DNA of 64,000 nt from Pseudomonas uvaldensis (GTDB lineage: Bacteria; Pseudomonadota; Gammaproteobacteria; Pseudomonadales; Pseudomonadaceae): assembly GCF_021271205.1 (NCBI RefSeq), contig NZ_JAIWKS010000004.1, forward strand, positions 62,001 to 126,000. The letters run 5' to 3'. Position numbers and translations under genes: made by a program. Each line of letters starts with the position of its first letter. Position 1 is the stretch's first letter. The notes beneath the pieces are model-generated. The model had not been told where the DNA came from and did no database searches. It was given only the letters and a program-made list of their open reading frames with translations. Below are positions 36,063 to 50,218 of this stretch, in pieces.

Positions 36063-38684
36063 TTAAATACCCTGCTCTACAAATGCAACGGTCTGGGCCA
36101 GTGCCGCGTCCAGCGCGCCGGCATCGGTACCGCCGCCTTGCGCCATGTCCGGACGACCACCGCCCTTGCCGCCCACTGCCGCAGCGGCCTGCTTCATCAA
36201 ATCACCGGCTTTGAGTTGGCCGGTCAGGTCCTTGGTCACGCCTGCGACGAGAACGACCTTTTCCTCATGGACACTGCCGAGCAGGATCACTGCGCGGCCG
36301 AGTTTGTTTTTCAGTTGATCGACCAGCGCCAGCAGCGACTTGCCATCCTGGCCATCCAGGCGCGCGGCCAGGACCTTCACGCCCTTGACATCCACGGCCT
36401 GGGCCGACAGATCGTCACCCGCAGCACTGGCGGCCTTGGCCTGAAGCTGCTCCAGCTGTTTTTCCAGCAGGCGGTTGCGCTCCAGCACAGCCGACAGCTT
36501 GTCGATCAGGTTGTCACGACTACCCTTGATCAGGCTCGCCGCTTCCTTGAGTTGTTCTTCGGCGGCGTTGAGGTACGCCAGCGCGGCAGCGCCGGTGACC
36601 GCTTCGATACGCCGTACGCCCGACGCCACGCCCCCCTCGCTGATGATCTTCATCAGGCCGATGTCGCCAGTCCGGTTGGCATGAATACCACCGCACAGCT
36701 CCACGGAGAAATCACCCATGCTCAGCACGCGCACGCTGTCGCCGTACTTCTCGCCGAACAACGCCATCGCGCCTTTCTTCTTGGCGGTGTCGATGTCGGT
36801 TTCTTCGGTTTCCACCGGGGAGTTCTTGCGAATCTCGGCGTTGACGATGTCCTCCAGTGCCTTGAGCTGCTCAGGCTTGATGGCTTCGAAGTGGCTGAAG
36901 TCGAAGCGCAGGCGCTGACTGTCTACCAACGAGCCTTTCTGCTGAACGTGCTCACCCAGCACCTGGCGCAACGCTGCGTGCAGCAGGTGCGTGGCGGAGT
37001 GATTCAACGACGTGGCGTGACGCACCTCGGCATCGACGTGGGCTGCCACCGGGGCGGCAACCATCAGGCTGCCCGAGGCCAGCACGCCGTGGTGCAGGAA
37101 TGCGCCACCGGTCTTGGTGGTGTCCCGCACGTCGAAACGCGAGTTGCCGGCCTGCAGGTAGCCGCTATCGCCGATCTGGCCGCCGGACTCGGCATAGAAC
37201 GGCGTCGTGTCCAGCACGATCACGCCTTCCTGGCCTTCGCTCAAGATGTCGACCGATTGCCCATCCTTATAGATGGCAACGATCTTGGCCGAGCCGGTGG
37301 TGCCCGCGTAGCCGGTGAATTCGGTGGCCACATCGACCTTGACCAGGCTGTTGTAGTCCATGCCAAAGGCGCTGGCGGAGCGTGCGCGTTCCCGCTGGGC
37401 TTCCATCTCGCGCTCGAAACCTTCCTCATCCAGGGTCAGGTTACGCTCACGGGCGATGTCGCCGGTCAGGTCCATTGGGAAGCCATAGGTGTCGTACAAC
37501 TTGAACACCACGTCGCCCGGAACCACGTTGCCCTTGAGCTCTGCCAGGTCCTGCTCGAGGATTTTCAGGCCTTGTTCCAGGGTCTTGGCGAATTGTTCTT
37601 CTTCCGCCTTGAGCACGCGCTCGATGTGCGCCTGCTGGGATTTGAGTTCCGGGAAGGCATCGCCCATCTCGGCGACCAGGGCCGCGACGATCTGATAGAA
37701 GAAGCTGCCCTTTGCGCCCAGCTTGTTGCCGTGGCGACAGGCGCGACGGATGATCCGGCGCAGCACATAGCCACGACCTTCGTTGGATGGCAGCACGCCA
37801 TCGGCGACCAGGAAGCCGCAGGAGCGGATGTGGTCGGCGACCACTTTCAGCGATGCCTGGTTGTCGTTGGTGCAACCGATGGCCTGAGCCGAAGCGCTCA
37901 GCAGGCTTTGGAACAGGTCGATTTCATAGTTGGAGTGAACGTGCTGCAAGACCGCACTGATCCGCTCCAGGCCCATGCCGGTATCCACCGATGGCGCCGG
38001 CAGCGGATGCAACACGCCGTCGGCGGTGCGGTTGAACTGCATGAACACGTTGTTCCAGATCTCGATGTAGCGATCGCCATCCTCTTCCGGCGAACCGGGT
38101 GGGCCGCCCCAGATGTCGGCGCCGTGATCGTAGAAGATTTCGGTGCAAGGGCCGCACGGGCCGGTGTCGCCCATGGTCCAGAAGTTGTCGGAGGCGTAAG
38201 GCGCGCCCTTGTTGTCGCCGATACGCACCATGCGCTCAGGCGGGACACCGACCTCTTTGGTCCAGATGTCATAGGCCTCGTCATCGGTGGCGTAGACCGT
38301 GACCCAGAGCTTTTCCTTGGGCAGGTTCAGCCACTTTTCGGAGGTCAGGAAGGTCCAGGCAAAGGTGATGGCGTCGCGCTTGAAATAGTCGCCGAAGCTG
38401 AAGTTACCCAGCATTTCGAAGAAGGTGTGGTGACGAGCGGTATAGCCGACGTTTTCCAGGTCGTTGTGCTTGCCGCCGGCACGCACGCACTTCTGGCTGC
38501 TCACCGCACGGGTGTAGGCACGTTTTTCCTGGCCCAGGAAGCAGTCCTTGAACTGGTTCATCCCCGCGTTGGTGAACAGCAGGGTCGGGTCGTTGCCCGG
38601 AATCAAAGAGCTGGAGGCTACTCGGGTGTGGCCTTGCTCTTCGAAGAAGCGAAGGAAGGCTTCACGGATTTCTGCGCTTTTCAT
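36063..38684 (-). CDS. alaS: AlaS, alanyl-tRNA synthetase
   Basis: An 873-residue class II synthetase, full length. The start is ATG 38684 ([19 protein letters not shown]). The class II motifs ([27 protein letters not shown]), the editing domain with the zinc-type [11 protein letters not shown] motif and [13 protein letters not shown], and the C-terminal DHHA1/C-Ala domain ([12 protein letters not shown]) are all present. It charges tRNA-Ala and hydrolyses mischarged Ser/Gly-tRNA-Ala. It is followed by lysC. Confidence 0.97.
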   Translation of the reverse strand: MKSAEIREAFLRFFEEQGHTRVASSSLIPGNDPTLLFTNAGMNQFKDCFLGQEKRAYTRAVSSQKCVRAGGKHNDLENVGYTARHHTFFEMLGNFSFGDYFKRDAITFAWTFLTSEKWLNLPKEKLWVTVYATDDEAYDIWTKEVGVPPERMVRIGDNKGAPYASDNFWTMGDTGPCGPCTEIFYDHGADIWGGPPGSPEEDGDRYIEIWNNVFMQFNRTADGVLHPLPAPSVDTGMGLERISAVLQHVHSNYEIDLFQSLLSASAQAIGCTNDNQASLKVVADHIRSCGFLVADGVLPSNEGRGYVLRRIIRRACRHGNKLGAKGSFFYQIVAALVAEMGDAFPELKSQQAHIERVLKAEEEQFAKTLEQGLKILEQDLAELKGNVVPGDVVFKLYDTYGFPMDLTGDIARERNLTLDEEGFEREMEAQRERARSASAFGMDYNSLVKVDVATEFTGYAGTTGSAKIVAIYKDGQSVDILSEGQEGVIVLDTTPFYAESGGQIGDSGYLQAGNSRFDVRDTTKTGGAFLHHGVLASGSLMVAAPVAAHVDAEVRHATSLNHSATHLLHAALRQVLGEHVQQKGSLVDSQRLRFDFSHFEAIKPEQLKALEDIVNAEIRKNSPVETEETDIDTAKKKGAMALFGEKYGDSVRVLSMGDFSVELCGGIHANRTGDIGLMKIISEGGVASGVRRIEAVTGAAALAYLNAAEEQLKEAASLIKGSRDNLIDKLSAVLERNRLLEKQLEQLQAKAASAAGDDLSAQAVDVKGVKVLAARLDGQDGKSLLALVDQLKNKLGRAVILLGSVHEEKVVLVAGVTKDLTGQLKAGDLMKQAAAAVGGKGGGRPDMAQGGGTDAGALDAALAQTVAFVEQGI

Positions 38685-38828
38685 TAGGTTCTTCCACGGA
38701 GGCTGCGGCCAAAGGCCTGTGCAAACGTCGACAGACGAAGCAACGGCAAAGGGCCGCATTATATCGGCCCTGCGCTTGGGGTACAGCGTGTTATGCGATA
38801 GAAACTGTCAATTGGGCCACCTGGGCGA

Positions 38829-39833
38829 TCAGTTGCCGGAAAATTCGACGAAAGTGGCAACCACTTGGTCGATTTGCCCGGCGCTGACGTCCATATGCGT
38901 CACCATCCGCAAACGTGACGCCGCGCTGAGCCGGATACCACGCTCAGCGGCAAACGCCTTGATCGCCTCGGCCCGCTCGCCCATCTGCACATAGACCATA
39001 TTGGTCTGCACCGGCTCTACCTCGTAGCCCGCCCCACGCAAACCGTCGGCCAACCGCTGGGCATTGGCGTGGTCATCGGCCAGGCGAGGGACTTGATGAT
39101 CCAGCGCATACAGCCCCGCCGCCGCCAGGATCCCGGCCTGGCGCATGCCGCCGCCGACCATCTTGCGCAGACGCCGGGCCTTGCCGATCAGCTCGTCGGT
39201 GCCGCATAGCACCGAGCCTACCGGGGCGCCGAGGCCTTTGGACAGGCACACCGAGACAGAGTCGAAATGCCGGGTAATCTCCCGGGCATCGACGTTGAGC
39301 TTCACAGCGGCGTTATAGAGCCGCGCGCCGTCCAGGTGCAGGGCCAGTCCATGCTCCTGGGTGAAACGCCGGGCACGGGCCAGGTAATCCAGCGGCAGGA
39401 CCTTGCCCTGCATGGTATTTTCCAAAGCCAACAGGCGGGTGCGAGCGAAGTGGAAGTCGTCGGGCTTGATGGCTGCCGCCACCTGCGCCAGATCCAGGGA
39501 GCCGTCCGCCTGCACTTCAAGGGGCTGGGGCTGGATCGAACCGAGCACCGCCGCCCCACCCCCTTCGTATTTATAGGTGTGGGCCTGTTGGCCGACGATG
39601 TATTCATCACCGCGCTCGCAATGGGCCATCAACCCCAGCAGGTTACTCATGGTGCCACTGGGCACGAACAACCCCGCAGCGAAGCCCAGGCGTCCGGCCA
39701 GTTCGGCTTCCAGGCGGTTGACCGTCGGATCCTCGCCATACACATCGTCGCCGGTAGGCGCGCTGGCCATGGCATCCAGCATGGCGGCGGAAGGTTGGGT
39801 GACCGTGTCGCTGCGAAGATCGATAACGCTCAT
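38829..39833 (-). CDS. ltaE: LtaE, low-specificity L-threonine aldolase
   Basis: A 334-residue PLP enzyme that cleaves threonine or allo-threonine to glycine and acetaldehyde. The start is ATG 39833 ([15 protein letters not shown]), the typical opening. The PLP lysine is in [13 protein letters not shown], and the acid/aromatic motifs [15 protein letters not shown] and [13 protein letters not shown] are intact. It is divergent from the FMN riboswitch-ribH unit, with a REP-like stretch in the shared gap. Confidence 0.93.
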   Translation of the reverse strand: MSVIDLRSDTVTQPSAAMLDAMASAPTGDDVYGEDPTVNRLEAELAGRLGFAAGLFVPSGTMSNLLGLMAHCERGDEYIVGQQAHTYKYEGGGAAVLGSIQPQPLEVQADGSLDLAQVAAAIKPDDFHFARTRLLALENTMQGKVLPLDYLARARRFTQEHGLALHLDGARLYNAAVKLNVDAREITRHFDSVSVCLSKGLGAPVGSVLCGTDELIGKARRLRKMVGGGMRQAGILAAAGLYALDHQVPRLADDHANAQRLADGLRGAGYEVEPVQTNMVYVQMGERAEAIKAFAAERGIRLSAASRLRMVTHMDVSAGQIDQVVATFVEFSGN

Positions 39834-39891
39834 GAATCTGGCCTCGGGTTCAGGTGGGGGAATTCCCTTTCGGAGGACCATTAAATGTGTT

Positions 39892-39937
39892 GGCGCCATC
39901 GCGAGCAAGCTTTGCTCCCACCGCTCGCTCCCACAAA
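39892..39937. repeat. REP with a partial second arm
   Basis: CATCGCGAGCAAGCTTTGCTCC followed at once by a duplicated half CGCTCGCTCCCACA. The direct half-duplication suggests a REP damaged by slippage or deletion. Confidence 0.7.
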
Positions 39938-39983
39938 GGTTATGTGTTAAAAATCCTACGCCGCACACGACATGGCGGCATAA

Positions 39984-40146
39984 CGTTCTCAGGGCGGGGT
40001 GCAATTCCCCACCGGCGGTAATTGCACTATGTGCATAGCCCGCGAGCGCTTGGCGATGCACGGCTTTTGGTGGTGCAGCGGCAAGGTCAGCAGACCCGGT
40101 GTGATTCCGGGGCCGACGGTCATAGTCCGGATGAAGAGAGAACGGG
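39984..40146 (+). promoter_or_regulatory. FMN riboswitch (RFN element)
   Basis: The conserved RFN blocks are present in order: TCAGGGCGGGGTG, CCCCACCGGCGGTAA, AGCCCGCGAGCG, GGTCAGCAGACCCGGTG, TTCCGGGGCCGACGGT and AGTCCGGATGAAGAG. It ends about 100 bases before the lumazine synthase start. FMN binding should lower expression of the gene. The expression platform lies in 40147-40247 and was not resolved. Confidence 0.95.
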
Positions 40147-40247
40147 ATTGGCACCCAAGGGCCGCCTGCGACCGTCTGTTCGCGGCGTACCCTCGAATCC
40201 CCTTCGATTCATGACGCCCTGTTTTTCAAACAAACAGGAACCAGAAC

Positions 40248-40757
40248 ATGCAACCCACCGCAATCGACAGCAAGACCAAACACCATCCAGGCGAGCGCAT
40301 TGCGTTCATCCAGGCTTGCTGGCACAAGGAAATCGTCGACCAGAGCCGCAAAGGCTTTGTCGCTGAGATGATCAACCAGGGTTATCAGGAGAGCGATATC
40401 GACTTCTTCGAAGTCGGCGGCGCCTTCGAAATCCCGCTGCATGCCAAGCTGCTGGCCAAGTCAGGCCGCTACGCCGGCGTCGTCGCCGCCGGTCTGGTGG
40501 TGGATGGCGGCATCTATCGCCACGAGTTCGTCGCCCAGTCGGTGATCAGCGGCCTGATGCAGGTCCAGTTGGAAACCGAAGTGCCGGTGTTCTCGGTCGT
40601 GCTCACGCCGCATCACTTCCATGCCGGGGAGGAGCATCAGAAATTCTTCTTCGAGCATTTCGTGCACAAGGGCCAGGAAGCGGCGAAGACCTGTGCCGAT
40701 ACGTTGCACAAGACCAGGGCGTTGCGTCGCACTGAGCAGCGGGCGGTCGCGGTCTGA
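40248..40757 (+). CDS. ribH: RibH2-type 6,7-dimethyl-8-ribityllumazine synthase
   Basis: A 169-residue lumazine synthase, condensing the pyrimidine intermediate with dihydroxybutanone phosphate in riboflavin synthesis. The motifs FIQACWHKEIVDQSR, VGGAFEIPLHAKLL, VVAAGLVVDGGIYRHEFVAQSVI and VVLTPHHF are those of the second type of lumazine synthase (RibH2, decameric in Brucella). The main pseudomonad RibH normally lies with ribBA/nusB, not here, so this is probably a second copy. The AGGA site before ATG 40248 and the FMN riboswitch upstream make it a separately controlled, flavin-responsive gene. Confidence 0.92.
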   Translation: MQPTAIDSKTKHHPGERIAFIQACWHKEIVDQSRKGFVAEMINQGYQESDIDFFEVGGAFEIPLHAKLLAKSGRYAGVVAAGLVVDGGIYRHEFVAQSVISGLMQVQLETEVPVFSVVLTPHHFHAGEEHQKFFFEHFVHKGQEAAKTCADTLHKTRALRRTEQRAVAV

Positions 40758-40774
40758 CGCTAGACGCAAATCCC

Positions 40775-40879
40775 CTGTGGGAGCGGGCTTGCTCGCGATA
40801 GCGGTGGGTCAGTCGACATCAATGCAGCCTGACCCGACGCCATCGCGAGCAAGCTTTGCTCCCACGGCTCGCTCCCACA
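40775..40879. repeat. REPIN with an extra half-arm
   Basis: Arms CTGTGGGAGCGGGCTTGCTCGCGATA and CATCGCGAGCAAGCTTTGCTCC are inverted and about 45 bases apart, followed by a duplicated GGCTCGCTCCCACA. The same half-duplication is seen at 39892-39937. It lies between ribH and the convergent astE. Confidence 0.85.
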
Positions 40880-40896
40880 TTCTGGAATTCGTTGTC

Positions 40897-41904
40897 TCAG
40901 GCCAGGTTCTCGTCGGTCGCCGGCACAATCAGAATCCCGGCCCGCAAGCCGTTCTTGACCTTGGGGTTCGGGAAAATGATCCGGGCACCCTCTTCTTCGA
41001 TGACCCAGCGGGTCTGGGCAATGTCTTCGGCCAGGACGTAGCCTTTTTCCAGTTCAGAGAAGTTCTCGATGTCCGCTGGCAGGTTCAGGCGAAAGCTGTC
41101 GCTGTGCTTGATGATTTCCCGCGCCACGCTGAACAGCTGGAGCCCGTCCAGGCCCTCGTCCTCCTCGGGCTCGTCGCCTTCGATGATCTGCTTCAGGCGG
41201 GCCTCCAGCAGGCTGACGTTGACGCCGCCGTTTTGCCCGAACGGTCGGGCCTTGCCCAGCTCCAGGGTAAAGGACTCGGCGCCGAGCTGATCATAGGTGT
41301 AGGCGCTGAACACGATGGAAGGCTTGTTTTGCAGCAGTACCGCTTCCATGCCGGCGGCGCGCAGACGGGCCAGCTCGCGACGTGAATGCTGTCGCCCTTC
41401 CTTCCATGGATACAGGGCAAACTGTTCGATCTTCGAACCGCGAATGGCAGTGTGCAGGTCGTAGTGCAGGCGACTGCGCTCCGGCTTATTGAAGAAACTG
41501 GCCGCCAGCCGCTCCAGCTCGCAAGCCCGCAACGCCTCGGGCCCGCCACTCAGTTCATGACGGCCATTGAACAGCCGGTTGACGTCCTGATCGACGAAGC
41601 GCTCGCCGCGGCGGATGGCCTCGGGGTTGCCGAACAGGAACAGAATACGGGCCCGTGGCTTCAGGTCGCCACGGGCGATGTCGTGCAGCAGGCGGTCGAG
41701 CAATTCGATCGGCGCGGTTTCGTTCCCGTGGATACCGGCCGACAGCAGTAAATCCAGGCCGTTATCCCGGGCTTCGGGCGGCTTGACCTCCAGCGCGCCC
41801 TCGCTCAACCAGCGCATCCGTACGCCTTCGACAGTCAGTTGAGTCTTCTCCGCCGGTTCACGGCCGGCGAGGGTCAGTTCAAGCAGTTTGCCGAGGGCGA
41901 GCAT
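40897..41904 (-). CDS. astE: AstE/AruE, succinylglutamate desuccinylase
   Basis: A 335-residue zinc hydrolase, the last enzyme of the arginine succinyltransferase pathway, releasing succinate and glutamate. The zinc ligands are in [11 protein letters not shown] and the later HYDLHTAIR, with the general base Glu in [13 protein letters not shown]. The start at 41904 follows a 12-base gap after the small His-rich protein gene, so the two are cotranscribed. It closes the aru block on the 3' side. Confidence 0.95.
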   Translation of the reverse strand: MLALGKLLELTLAGREPAEKTQLTVEGVRMRWLSEGALEVKPPEARDNGLDLLLSAGIHGNETAPIELLDRLLHDIARGDLKPRARILFLFGNPEAIRRGERFVDQDVNRLFNGRHELSGGPEALRACELERLAASFFNKPERSRLHYDLHTAIRGSKIEQFALYPWKEGRQHSRRELARLRAAGMEAVLLQNKPSIVFSAYTYDQLGAESFTLELGKARPFGQNGGVNVSLLEARLKQIIEGDEPEEDEGLDGLQLFSVAREIIKHSDSFRLNLPADIENFSELEKGYVLAEDIAQTRWVIEEEGARIIFPNPKVKNGLRAGILIVPATDENLA

Positions 41905-41916
41905 AGCGCGGTTTCC

Positions 41917-42204
41917 TTAGTGGTCGTGGCCGCAATCCGGGCCATGGACATGGTCATCGTCGCCGAGGTCGGCCGGTTCCATTTCCAGTTGCAGACTGAC
42001 CAGGTTGGTGGCCAATGGGCGCAACAACAGGTTGGCGTATTCCTCGTCCCCCTCCTCCACGTCCACGCCGATCAGCAACTGACCGCGGCCATCCTGCTGG
42101 ATCCACAACTCCTTGCCCTGCCACATCACCGCGACGCGGGTGCAGGAGGTTTGCAGCTGGGTGCCGTCGGTGTCTTCAAGAATCAGTTGCAGGGAATCAC
42201 TCAT
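41917..42204 (-). CDS. Conserved small protein with a His/Asp-rich C-terminus, between astB and astE
   Basis: A 95-residue cytoplasmic protein with no signal peptide. The body is rich in beta-forming residues; the last 20 residues contain DDDHVHGPDCGHDH, with four His, one Cys and several Asp, a likely metal-binding tail. A gene of this size at the same place is found in the P. aeruginosa aru cluster, sometimes mislabelled 'topoisomerase II'. AstE is a zinc enzyme, so a role in zinc supply is conceivable but purely inferred. Confidence 0.8.
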   Translation of the reverse strand: MSDSLQLILEDTDGTQLQTSCTRVAVMWQGKELWIQQDGRGQLLIGVDVEEGDEEYANLLLRPLATNLVSLQLEMEPADLGDDDHVHGPDCGHDH

Positions 42205-42272
42205 GTTTTACGTTCTCGTTCGGGGATAAGACCACGCGCCCTGCCTTGACTGTAGTCAGGTCGCGCGCGCTT

Positions 42273-43619
42273 TCAATTGATCTGGAATGGATAAACCGCG
42301 CCCAGTTTAAGTATTTGTGTCAGTTCATCCAGCGCCGACCGGCATTCGAGCAACAATTGCGGGTCCGCCAGATCGCTCTCGGTCAAGCGGTCGCGGTAAT
42401 GACGCTCGACCCACCGGGTCAGCGAATCGTACAACGACGCGGTCATGATAACCCCTGGATTGACGGCCGCCAGTTCGGTTTCGTTGAGCGCCACGCGCAA
42501 CCTCAGGCAAGCAGGGCCGCCGCCGTTCTGCATGCTCTGCTTGAGGTCGAAGACTTTCACTTCGCGGATGACCCCGCCAGAGCTCGTCAGGCCTTGCAGG
42601 TATTGCCAGACGCGCGCATTGCTGCGGCACTCTTCCGGTACGATCAAGAGCATCGAGCCGTCGGGACGCGACAGCAACTGGCTATTGAACAGGTAGGAAC
42701 GAACCGCATCGTCGACGGTAACCGCGGAACGCGGTACGCAGACGGATTGAAATTTCCCACCGACGTTGGCGAGTTTACTGTTCAGCTCAGCCAGCATCCT
42801 TTCGGTCTCGAGGAACGCGTCCTCGTGATAGAACAGCACCTCGCCGTTGCCTACCGCGATCACATCGTTATGGAACACACCCTGATCGATCACGAACGGG
42901 TTCTGCTGAGCGTATACCACGCCCTCGTCCCGCAAGCCGTGCAGGCGTGCGACGGCGCGGGACGCCTCGAGGGTCTGGCGCGCCGGGTACTTTTGCGGCG
43001 CCGGGTAACGGGTATCGAAGGCACTGCGTCCGAACACGAAGAACTCGACCCCGGCCTCGCCGTAGCTCCGGCAGAAACGGGTGTGGTTGGCCGCGCCTTC
43101 GTCGCCGAATTGCGCCACCGCCGGCAACGCGGCGTGATGGGCGAAGTGCTGCTGATCGGCGAACATCGCCCCCAGGACGCGACTGGTGGTCGGGTGCTCG
43201 ATGCTGCGGTGGTATTTGCAGTTGAGGTTGGCGGCAGTGAAATGCACGCGGCCGTCGGCGGTGTCGGCGCTCGGGCTGACCGTGGCGGCGTTCGCCACCC
43301 ACATGCTGGAAGCCGAGCAACTGGCGACCAGCAGCGGCATCGCTTCTTTCGCCGCCTGCTGGATGACCTGGGCGTCGCTGCCGGCAAAGCCAAGCCGACG
43401 CAGGGCTGCTACGTCGGGGCGCTCCTGGGGCGCCAGCACCCCTTGCTGGAAGCCCATGTCCATCAGCGCTTTCATTTTCGCCAGGCCCTGCAACGCCGCT
43501 TCCTTGGGGTTGGAGGACTGCTGGCTATTGCTCTGGGACGCGACGTTGCCGTACGAGAGCCCGCCGTAGTTATGGGTCGGCCCCACTAGACCGTCAAAGT
43601 TGACTTCAAAGGATTTCAT
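42273..43619 (-). CDS. astB: AstB/AruB, N-succinylarginine dihydrolase
   Basis: A 448-residue enzyme that hydrolyses succinylarginine to succinylornithine, two ammonia and CO2. The opening [20 protein letters not shown] is diagnostic. The catalytic cysteine lies near the C-terminus in [10 protein letters not shown] and the general base region is [13 protein letters not shown]. It is upstream of the small His-rich gene (68-base gap) and downstream of astD, from which it is separated by a three-arm REP cluster. Confidence 0.96.
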   Translation of the reverse strand: MKSFEVNFDGLVGPTHNYGGLSYGNVASQSNSQQSSNPKEAALQGLAKMKALMDMGFQQGVLAPQERPDVAALRRLGFAGSDAQVIQQAAKEAMPLLVASCSASSMWVANAATVSPSADTADGRVHFTAANLNCKYHRSIEHPTTSRVLGAMFADQQHFAHHAALPAVAQFGDEGAANHTRFCRSYGEAGVEFFVFGRSAFDTRYPAPQKYPARQTLEASRAVARLHGLRDEGVVYAQQNPFVIDQGVFHNDVIAVGNGEVLFYHEDAFLETERMLAELNSKLANVGGKFQSVCVPRSAVTVDDAVRSYLFNSQLLSRPDGSMLLIVPEECRSNARVWQYLQGLTSSGGVIREVKVFDLKQSMQNGGGPACLRLRVALNETELAAVNPGVIMTASLYDSLTRWVERHYRDRLTESDLADPQLLLECRSALDELTQILKLGAVYPFQIN

Positions 43620-43677
43620 CAGCGAGGCTCCACGAGAATCTGTTTTTTATAGGCATCAAGTAACAACGGTGGCGCGG

Positions 43678-43787
43678 CTATCGCGGGCAAGCCTTGCTCC
43701 CACAGGAGATTGCATAAGCCTGTGGGGGCAAGCCTTGTTCTAACAGGGACCGCACACACCCGTGGGAGCAAGGCTTGCCCGCGATGG
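43678..43787. repeat. Three-arm REP cluster inside the aru operon
   Basis: Three REP copies in series: TATCGCGGGCAAGCCTTGCTCC (43679), CTGTGGGGGCAAGCCTTGTTC (degenerate, near 43720) and GTGGGAGCAAGGCTTGCCCGCGAT (43762). It lies between the astD stop and the astB start and may act on RNA stability or termination within the operon. Confidence 0.85.
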
Positions 43788-43790
43788 GGT

Positions 43791-46282
<2,492 letters not shown>

Positions 46283-46325
46283 GCTATCTCCTCAAACGGG
46301 CCGCTCACGCCGCCCGCGAAACTCA

Positions 46326-47345
46326 TTAAACCGCCACCAGGCGCACGCTGGCGCCTTCGCCGACGCCCAGGGCCTCGGCCGCTTCCATGTCCAGGGTCAC
46401 CGGTTTGCCCGGCGCGTAATCGAGCTCGAGCAGCACGGCGCGGTAATCCTGCAACTGGGCATTGGCCACCAGATATTGGCGACCGGCACCCTTGACGGGC
46501 TCGCCGATCCTCACCGGCACCACGCGGCTCTGGGCAATCGAGCGGATCCCCGAGACACGGGCATGCAGGGTCGGGCCACCGTCAAAAATGTCGATGTAGT
46601 GATCGGTTTCGAAACCCTCGCGCATCAGAATGTCGAAGGTGATCTGCGCACGTGGATGAACCTGGCCCATGGCTTCCTGGGCAGCGTCCGGCAGCAGCGG
46701 CACGTAGATCGGATAATGAGGCATCAGCTCGGCGAGGAACGTACGGCTTTTCAGCCCGCACAAACGCTCGGCGGCGGCGTAGTTGAGGTCGAAGAAGTTA
46801 CGGCCGATGGCGTCCCAGAACGGCGAATCGCCATTCTCATCGCTGTAACCGACAATCTCGGTGACCACCGAATCGGCGAACCGCTCCGGATGGCTGGCGA
46901 CGAACAGCAGGCGTCCGCGAGAATTGAGTTCCGCCCAGGGCGAGCCGACCAGTTCAGGGACCACATAGAAGCTGGTCAGCAGGCTGTTGCCAGTCAGGTC
47001 GTGGCACTGGGACAACACATGGATCTTGTTGTGGATCTTCAGTTCGCGGGACGCGTGAACGAACGTTTCGTTGCGGAAGCTATAGAACGGCTCGGAGTAA
47101 CCGGCCGACGCGACGATGGCCGAACAGCCCGCCAGTTTGCCGGTGGCGGTGTCTTCCAGGACGAAGAAATAGCTTTCTTCGCCATTGAAACTGACTTCGG
47201 CGGCAAACGAGGCTTCGCTTGCGGCGATCTTGTCGCTCAGGCGTTCCACGTCATCCGGCAAGGAAGTGACACCGATCGGGCTGTCCGCAGCCAGACGCTG
47301 TACCTCGCCCAGATCAGCCATTTGCGCGGGGCGCATCACCAGCAT
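46326..47345 (-). CDS. aruF: AruF, arginine N-succinyltransferase subunit (alpha)
   Basis: A 339-residue AstA-family paralogue of AruG, with MLVMRPAQMADLGEVQRLA at the N-terminus and GDSPFWDAIGRNFFDLNY in the middle. The start at 47345 has AAGGAG upstream. It differs from AruG enough to be an old duplication. It lies after aruC, separated by a REPIN. Confidence 0.95.
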   Translation of the reverse strand: MLVMRPAQMADLGEVQRLAADSPIGVTSLPDDVERLSDKIAASEASFAAEVSFNGEESYFFVLEDTATGKLAGCSAIVASAGYSEPFYSFRNETFVHASRELKIHNKIHVLSQCHDLTGNSLLTSFYVVPELVGSPWAELNSRGRLLFVASHPERFADSVVTEIVGYSDENGDSPFWDAIGRNFFDLNYAAAERLCGLKSRTFLAELMPHYPIYVPLLPDAAQEAMGQVHPRAQITFDILMREGFETDHYIDIFDGGPTLHARVSGIRSIAQSRVVPVRIGEPVKGAGRQYLVANAQLQDYRAVLLELDYAPGKPVTLDMEAAEALGVGEGASVRLVAV

Positions 47346-47416
47346 GGTGTCACTCCTTACTTGAAATAAAGGGGTCGACCGAAAGAGGTCGATACACAAG
47401 AAAAAATACAGGCTCC

Positions 47417-47508
47417 CTGTGGGAGCAAAGCTTGCTCGCGATGCAGACAATGAGCTCTACCTGTCAAACCGAGGCGATCCCATCGCGAGCAAGCTCAGCT
47501 CCCACAGG
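47417..47508. repeat. REPIN between aruC and aruF
   Basis: Arms CTGTGGGAGCAAAGCTTGCTCGCGAT and ATCGCGAGCAAGCTCAGCTCC are inverted and about 45 bases apart. It is placed inside the operon, so the long structure may shape the relative amounts of aruC and downstream message. Confidence 0.85.
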
Positions 47509-47546
47509 AACCTGGCTCCCCATGGAGCCGGTTCAGCCTGTAAGGA

Positions 47547-48866
<1,320 letters not shown>

Positions 48867-48896
48867 TTATAGCGCCAACCCCCGTTTTCAGCGGGT

Positions 48897-48912
48897 TTAT
48901 GGCAATGCGACA
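48897..48912 (-). promoter_or_regulatory. ArgR site 2 upstream of aruC
   Basis: TGTCGC-N8-AA on the minus strand, 51 bases upstream of site 1 in the same orientation. Pairs of half-sites are the known mode of binding of this AraC-type ArgR. Confidence 0.75.
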
Positions 48913-49008
48913 AATAGCGTCGCAAAGGCGCAGTTTAAACGTTGTGGCGGGATTTGAGGTGCCGGCATCCAGATTTCCATTAACACACACAACGCCTATG
49001 GGGAGGAT

Positions 49009-49101
49009 CTGTGGGAGCAAAGCTTGCTCGCGATGAAGATGACTCGGTTAGCCTGTATAAATGCGGGCGCCTGCATCGCGGGCAAGCCTTGCTCCCACAG
49101 C
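49009..49101. repeat. REPIN between argR and aruC
   Basis: Arms CTGTGGGAGCAAAGCTTGCTCGCGAT and CATCGCGGGCAAGCCTTGCTCC are inverted. It lies in the 357-base gap that also holds the aruC promoter, upstream of the ArgR sites. Confidence 0.85.
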
Positions 49102-49124
49102 AACCACAGCCCCGCAGGCTAGTC

Positions 49125-50105
49125 CTAGCCGCGCTCGGATGGCACCGAAGACAATTCGAAGGGATTACTGCTGCGCCGCTGGTTGCGATCTTCCCGCGGC
49201 GTGGCGCCGAAGAAGTTGCGGTAGGCGCTGGAGAAATGCGGCCCCGAGGAGAAGCCACAGGACAGGCCGATCTGGATGATGGATTTGCTGGTCTGCATCA
49301 ACATCTGCCGGGCCTTGTTCAGGCGCAGTTCCAGGTAATACTGGCTCGGCACGCGGTTGAGGTATTGCTTGAAGATCCGCTCCAGTTGCCGGCGGGAGAC
49401 GCACACATGCTGGGCGATTTCGTCGGTGGTCAGCGGTTCTTCGATGTTGGCTTCCATCAACAGCACGGCCTGGGTGAGCTTCGGATGGCTGGAGCCCAGG
49501 CGGTTTTGCAACGGAATGCGCTGGCGCTCGCCACCTTCGCGGATGCGCTCGACCACCAGCTCTTCCGATACCGCCCCGGAAAGCTCCGCGCCGTGGTCCC
49601 GGGCCAGCACCGCCAGCAACAGGTCGAGTACCGACATGCCACCGCAGGCGGTCAGGCGATCGCGGTCCCAGTCGAACAAGTGGCTGGTGGCGATGACCTT
49701 GGGGAAACGCTCGGAGAAATCATCCTGCCAACGCCAGTGCACGGCGGCGCGGTAACCGTCGAGCAAGCCTAGCTGGGCCAGGGGATAGACACCGGCCGAC
49801 AACCCGCCGATCACACAACCGGCACGCACCAGTTGCTTGAGGGCACTGCTCAGGTTCGAAGCCAGTGCAGCCGGCGGTTCATCGGCCAGCAGGAACAGCT
49901 TCTGCAAGCCTTCGAGCTTGCCCGCCCAAGGCTCGCCCGGCAGTTGCCAGCCATTCTCGACCGGCGGCTCGGCCTGCAGGAACGACAGTTCGTAGATCAC
50001 TTCAGGATGCACCCGCTGAGCGACACGCAAGGCCTCCTCGGCCAGCGCCAGCGTCAAGGCTTTAGTGCTGGGCCAAATCAGGAAACCAATTCGATGGGCA
50101 GTCAT
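49125..50105 (-). CDS. argR: ArgR, AraC-family arginine regulator
   Basis: A 326-residue regulator: N-terminal DJ-1/PfpI-like domain (IGFLIWPSTKALTLALAEEALR at the start; GCVIGGLSAGVYPLAQLGLLDG near residue 100) and a C-terminal AraC helix-turn-helix pair (TTDEIAQHVCVSRRQLERIFKQ). This is the Pseudomonas arginine-responsive activator, unrelated to the E. coli ArgR repressor. The start was taken at 50105 (MTAHRIGF). It follows aotP after 113 bases, as in P. aeruginosa, and probably controls both aot and aru through the half-sites noted. Confidence 0.94.
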   Translation of the reverse strand: MTAHRIGFLIWPSTKALTLALAEEALRVAQRVHPEVIYELSFLQAEPPVENGWQLPGEPWAGKLEGLQKLFLLADEPPAALASNLSSALKQLVRAGCVIGGLSAGVYPLAQLGLLDGYRAAVHWRWQDDFSERFPKVIATSHLFDWDRDRLTACGGMSVLDLLLAVLARDHGAELSGAVSEELVVERIREGGERQRIPLQNRLGSSHPKLTQAVLLMEANIEEPLTTDEIAQHVCVSRRQLERIFKQYLNRVPSQYYLELRLNKARQMLMQTSKSIIQIGLSCGFSSGPHFSSAYRNFFGATPREDRNQRRSSNPFELSSVPSERG

Positions 50106-50218
50106 GGCGGGCAATCCGAAGCGAAAACAGTGTTAAAGCCAAAAGCGGCTGCAACCAAATTAGACCATCTGGCACCGAGTGCGCGGCATGATCCAAATCA
50201 GGTGCGTAACGGGAGCGG

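Noticed and set aside
35037..38687. 1216-codon open frame opposite lysC and alaS
   Set aside because: It spans two real genes and the gap between them on the other strand; the translation is His/Gln/Asp-rich noise.
43678..43787. Repeat cluster considered as a CRISPR array
   Set aside because: The three repeats are inverted and unequal and match REPs elsewhere; no regular spacers and no cas genes.
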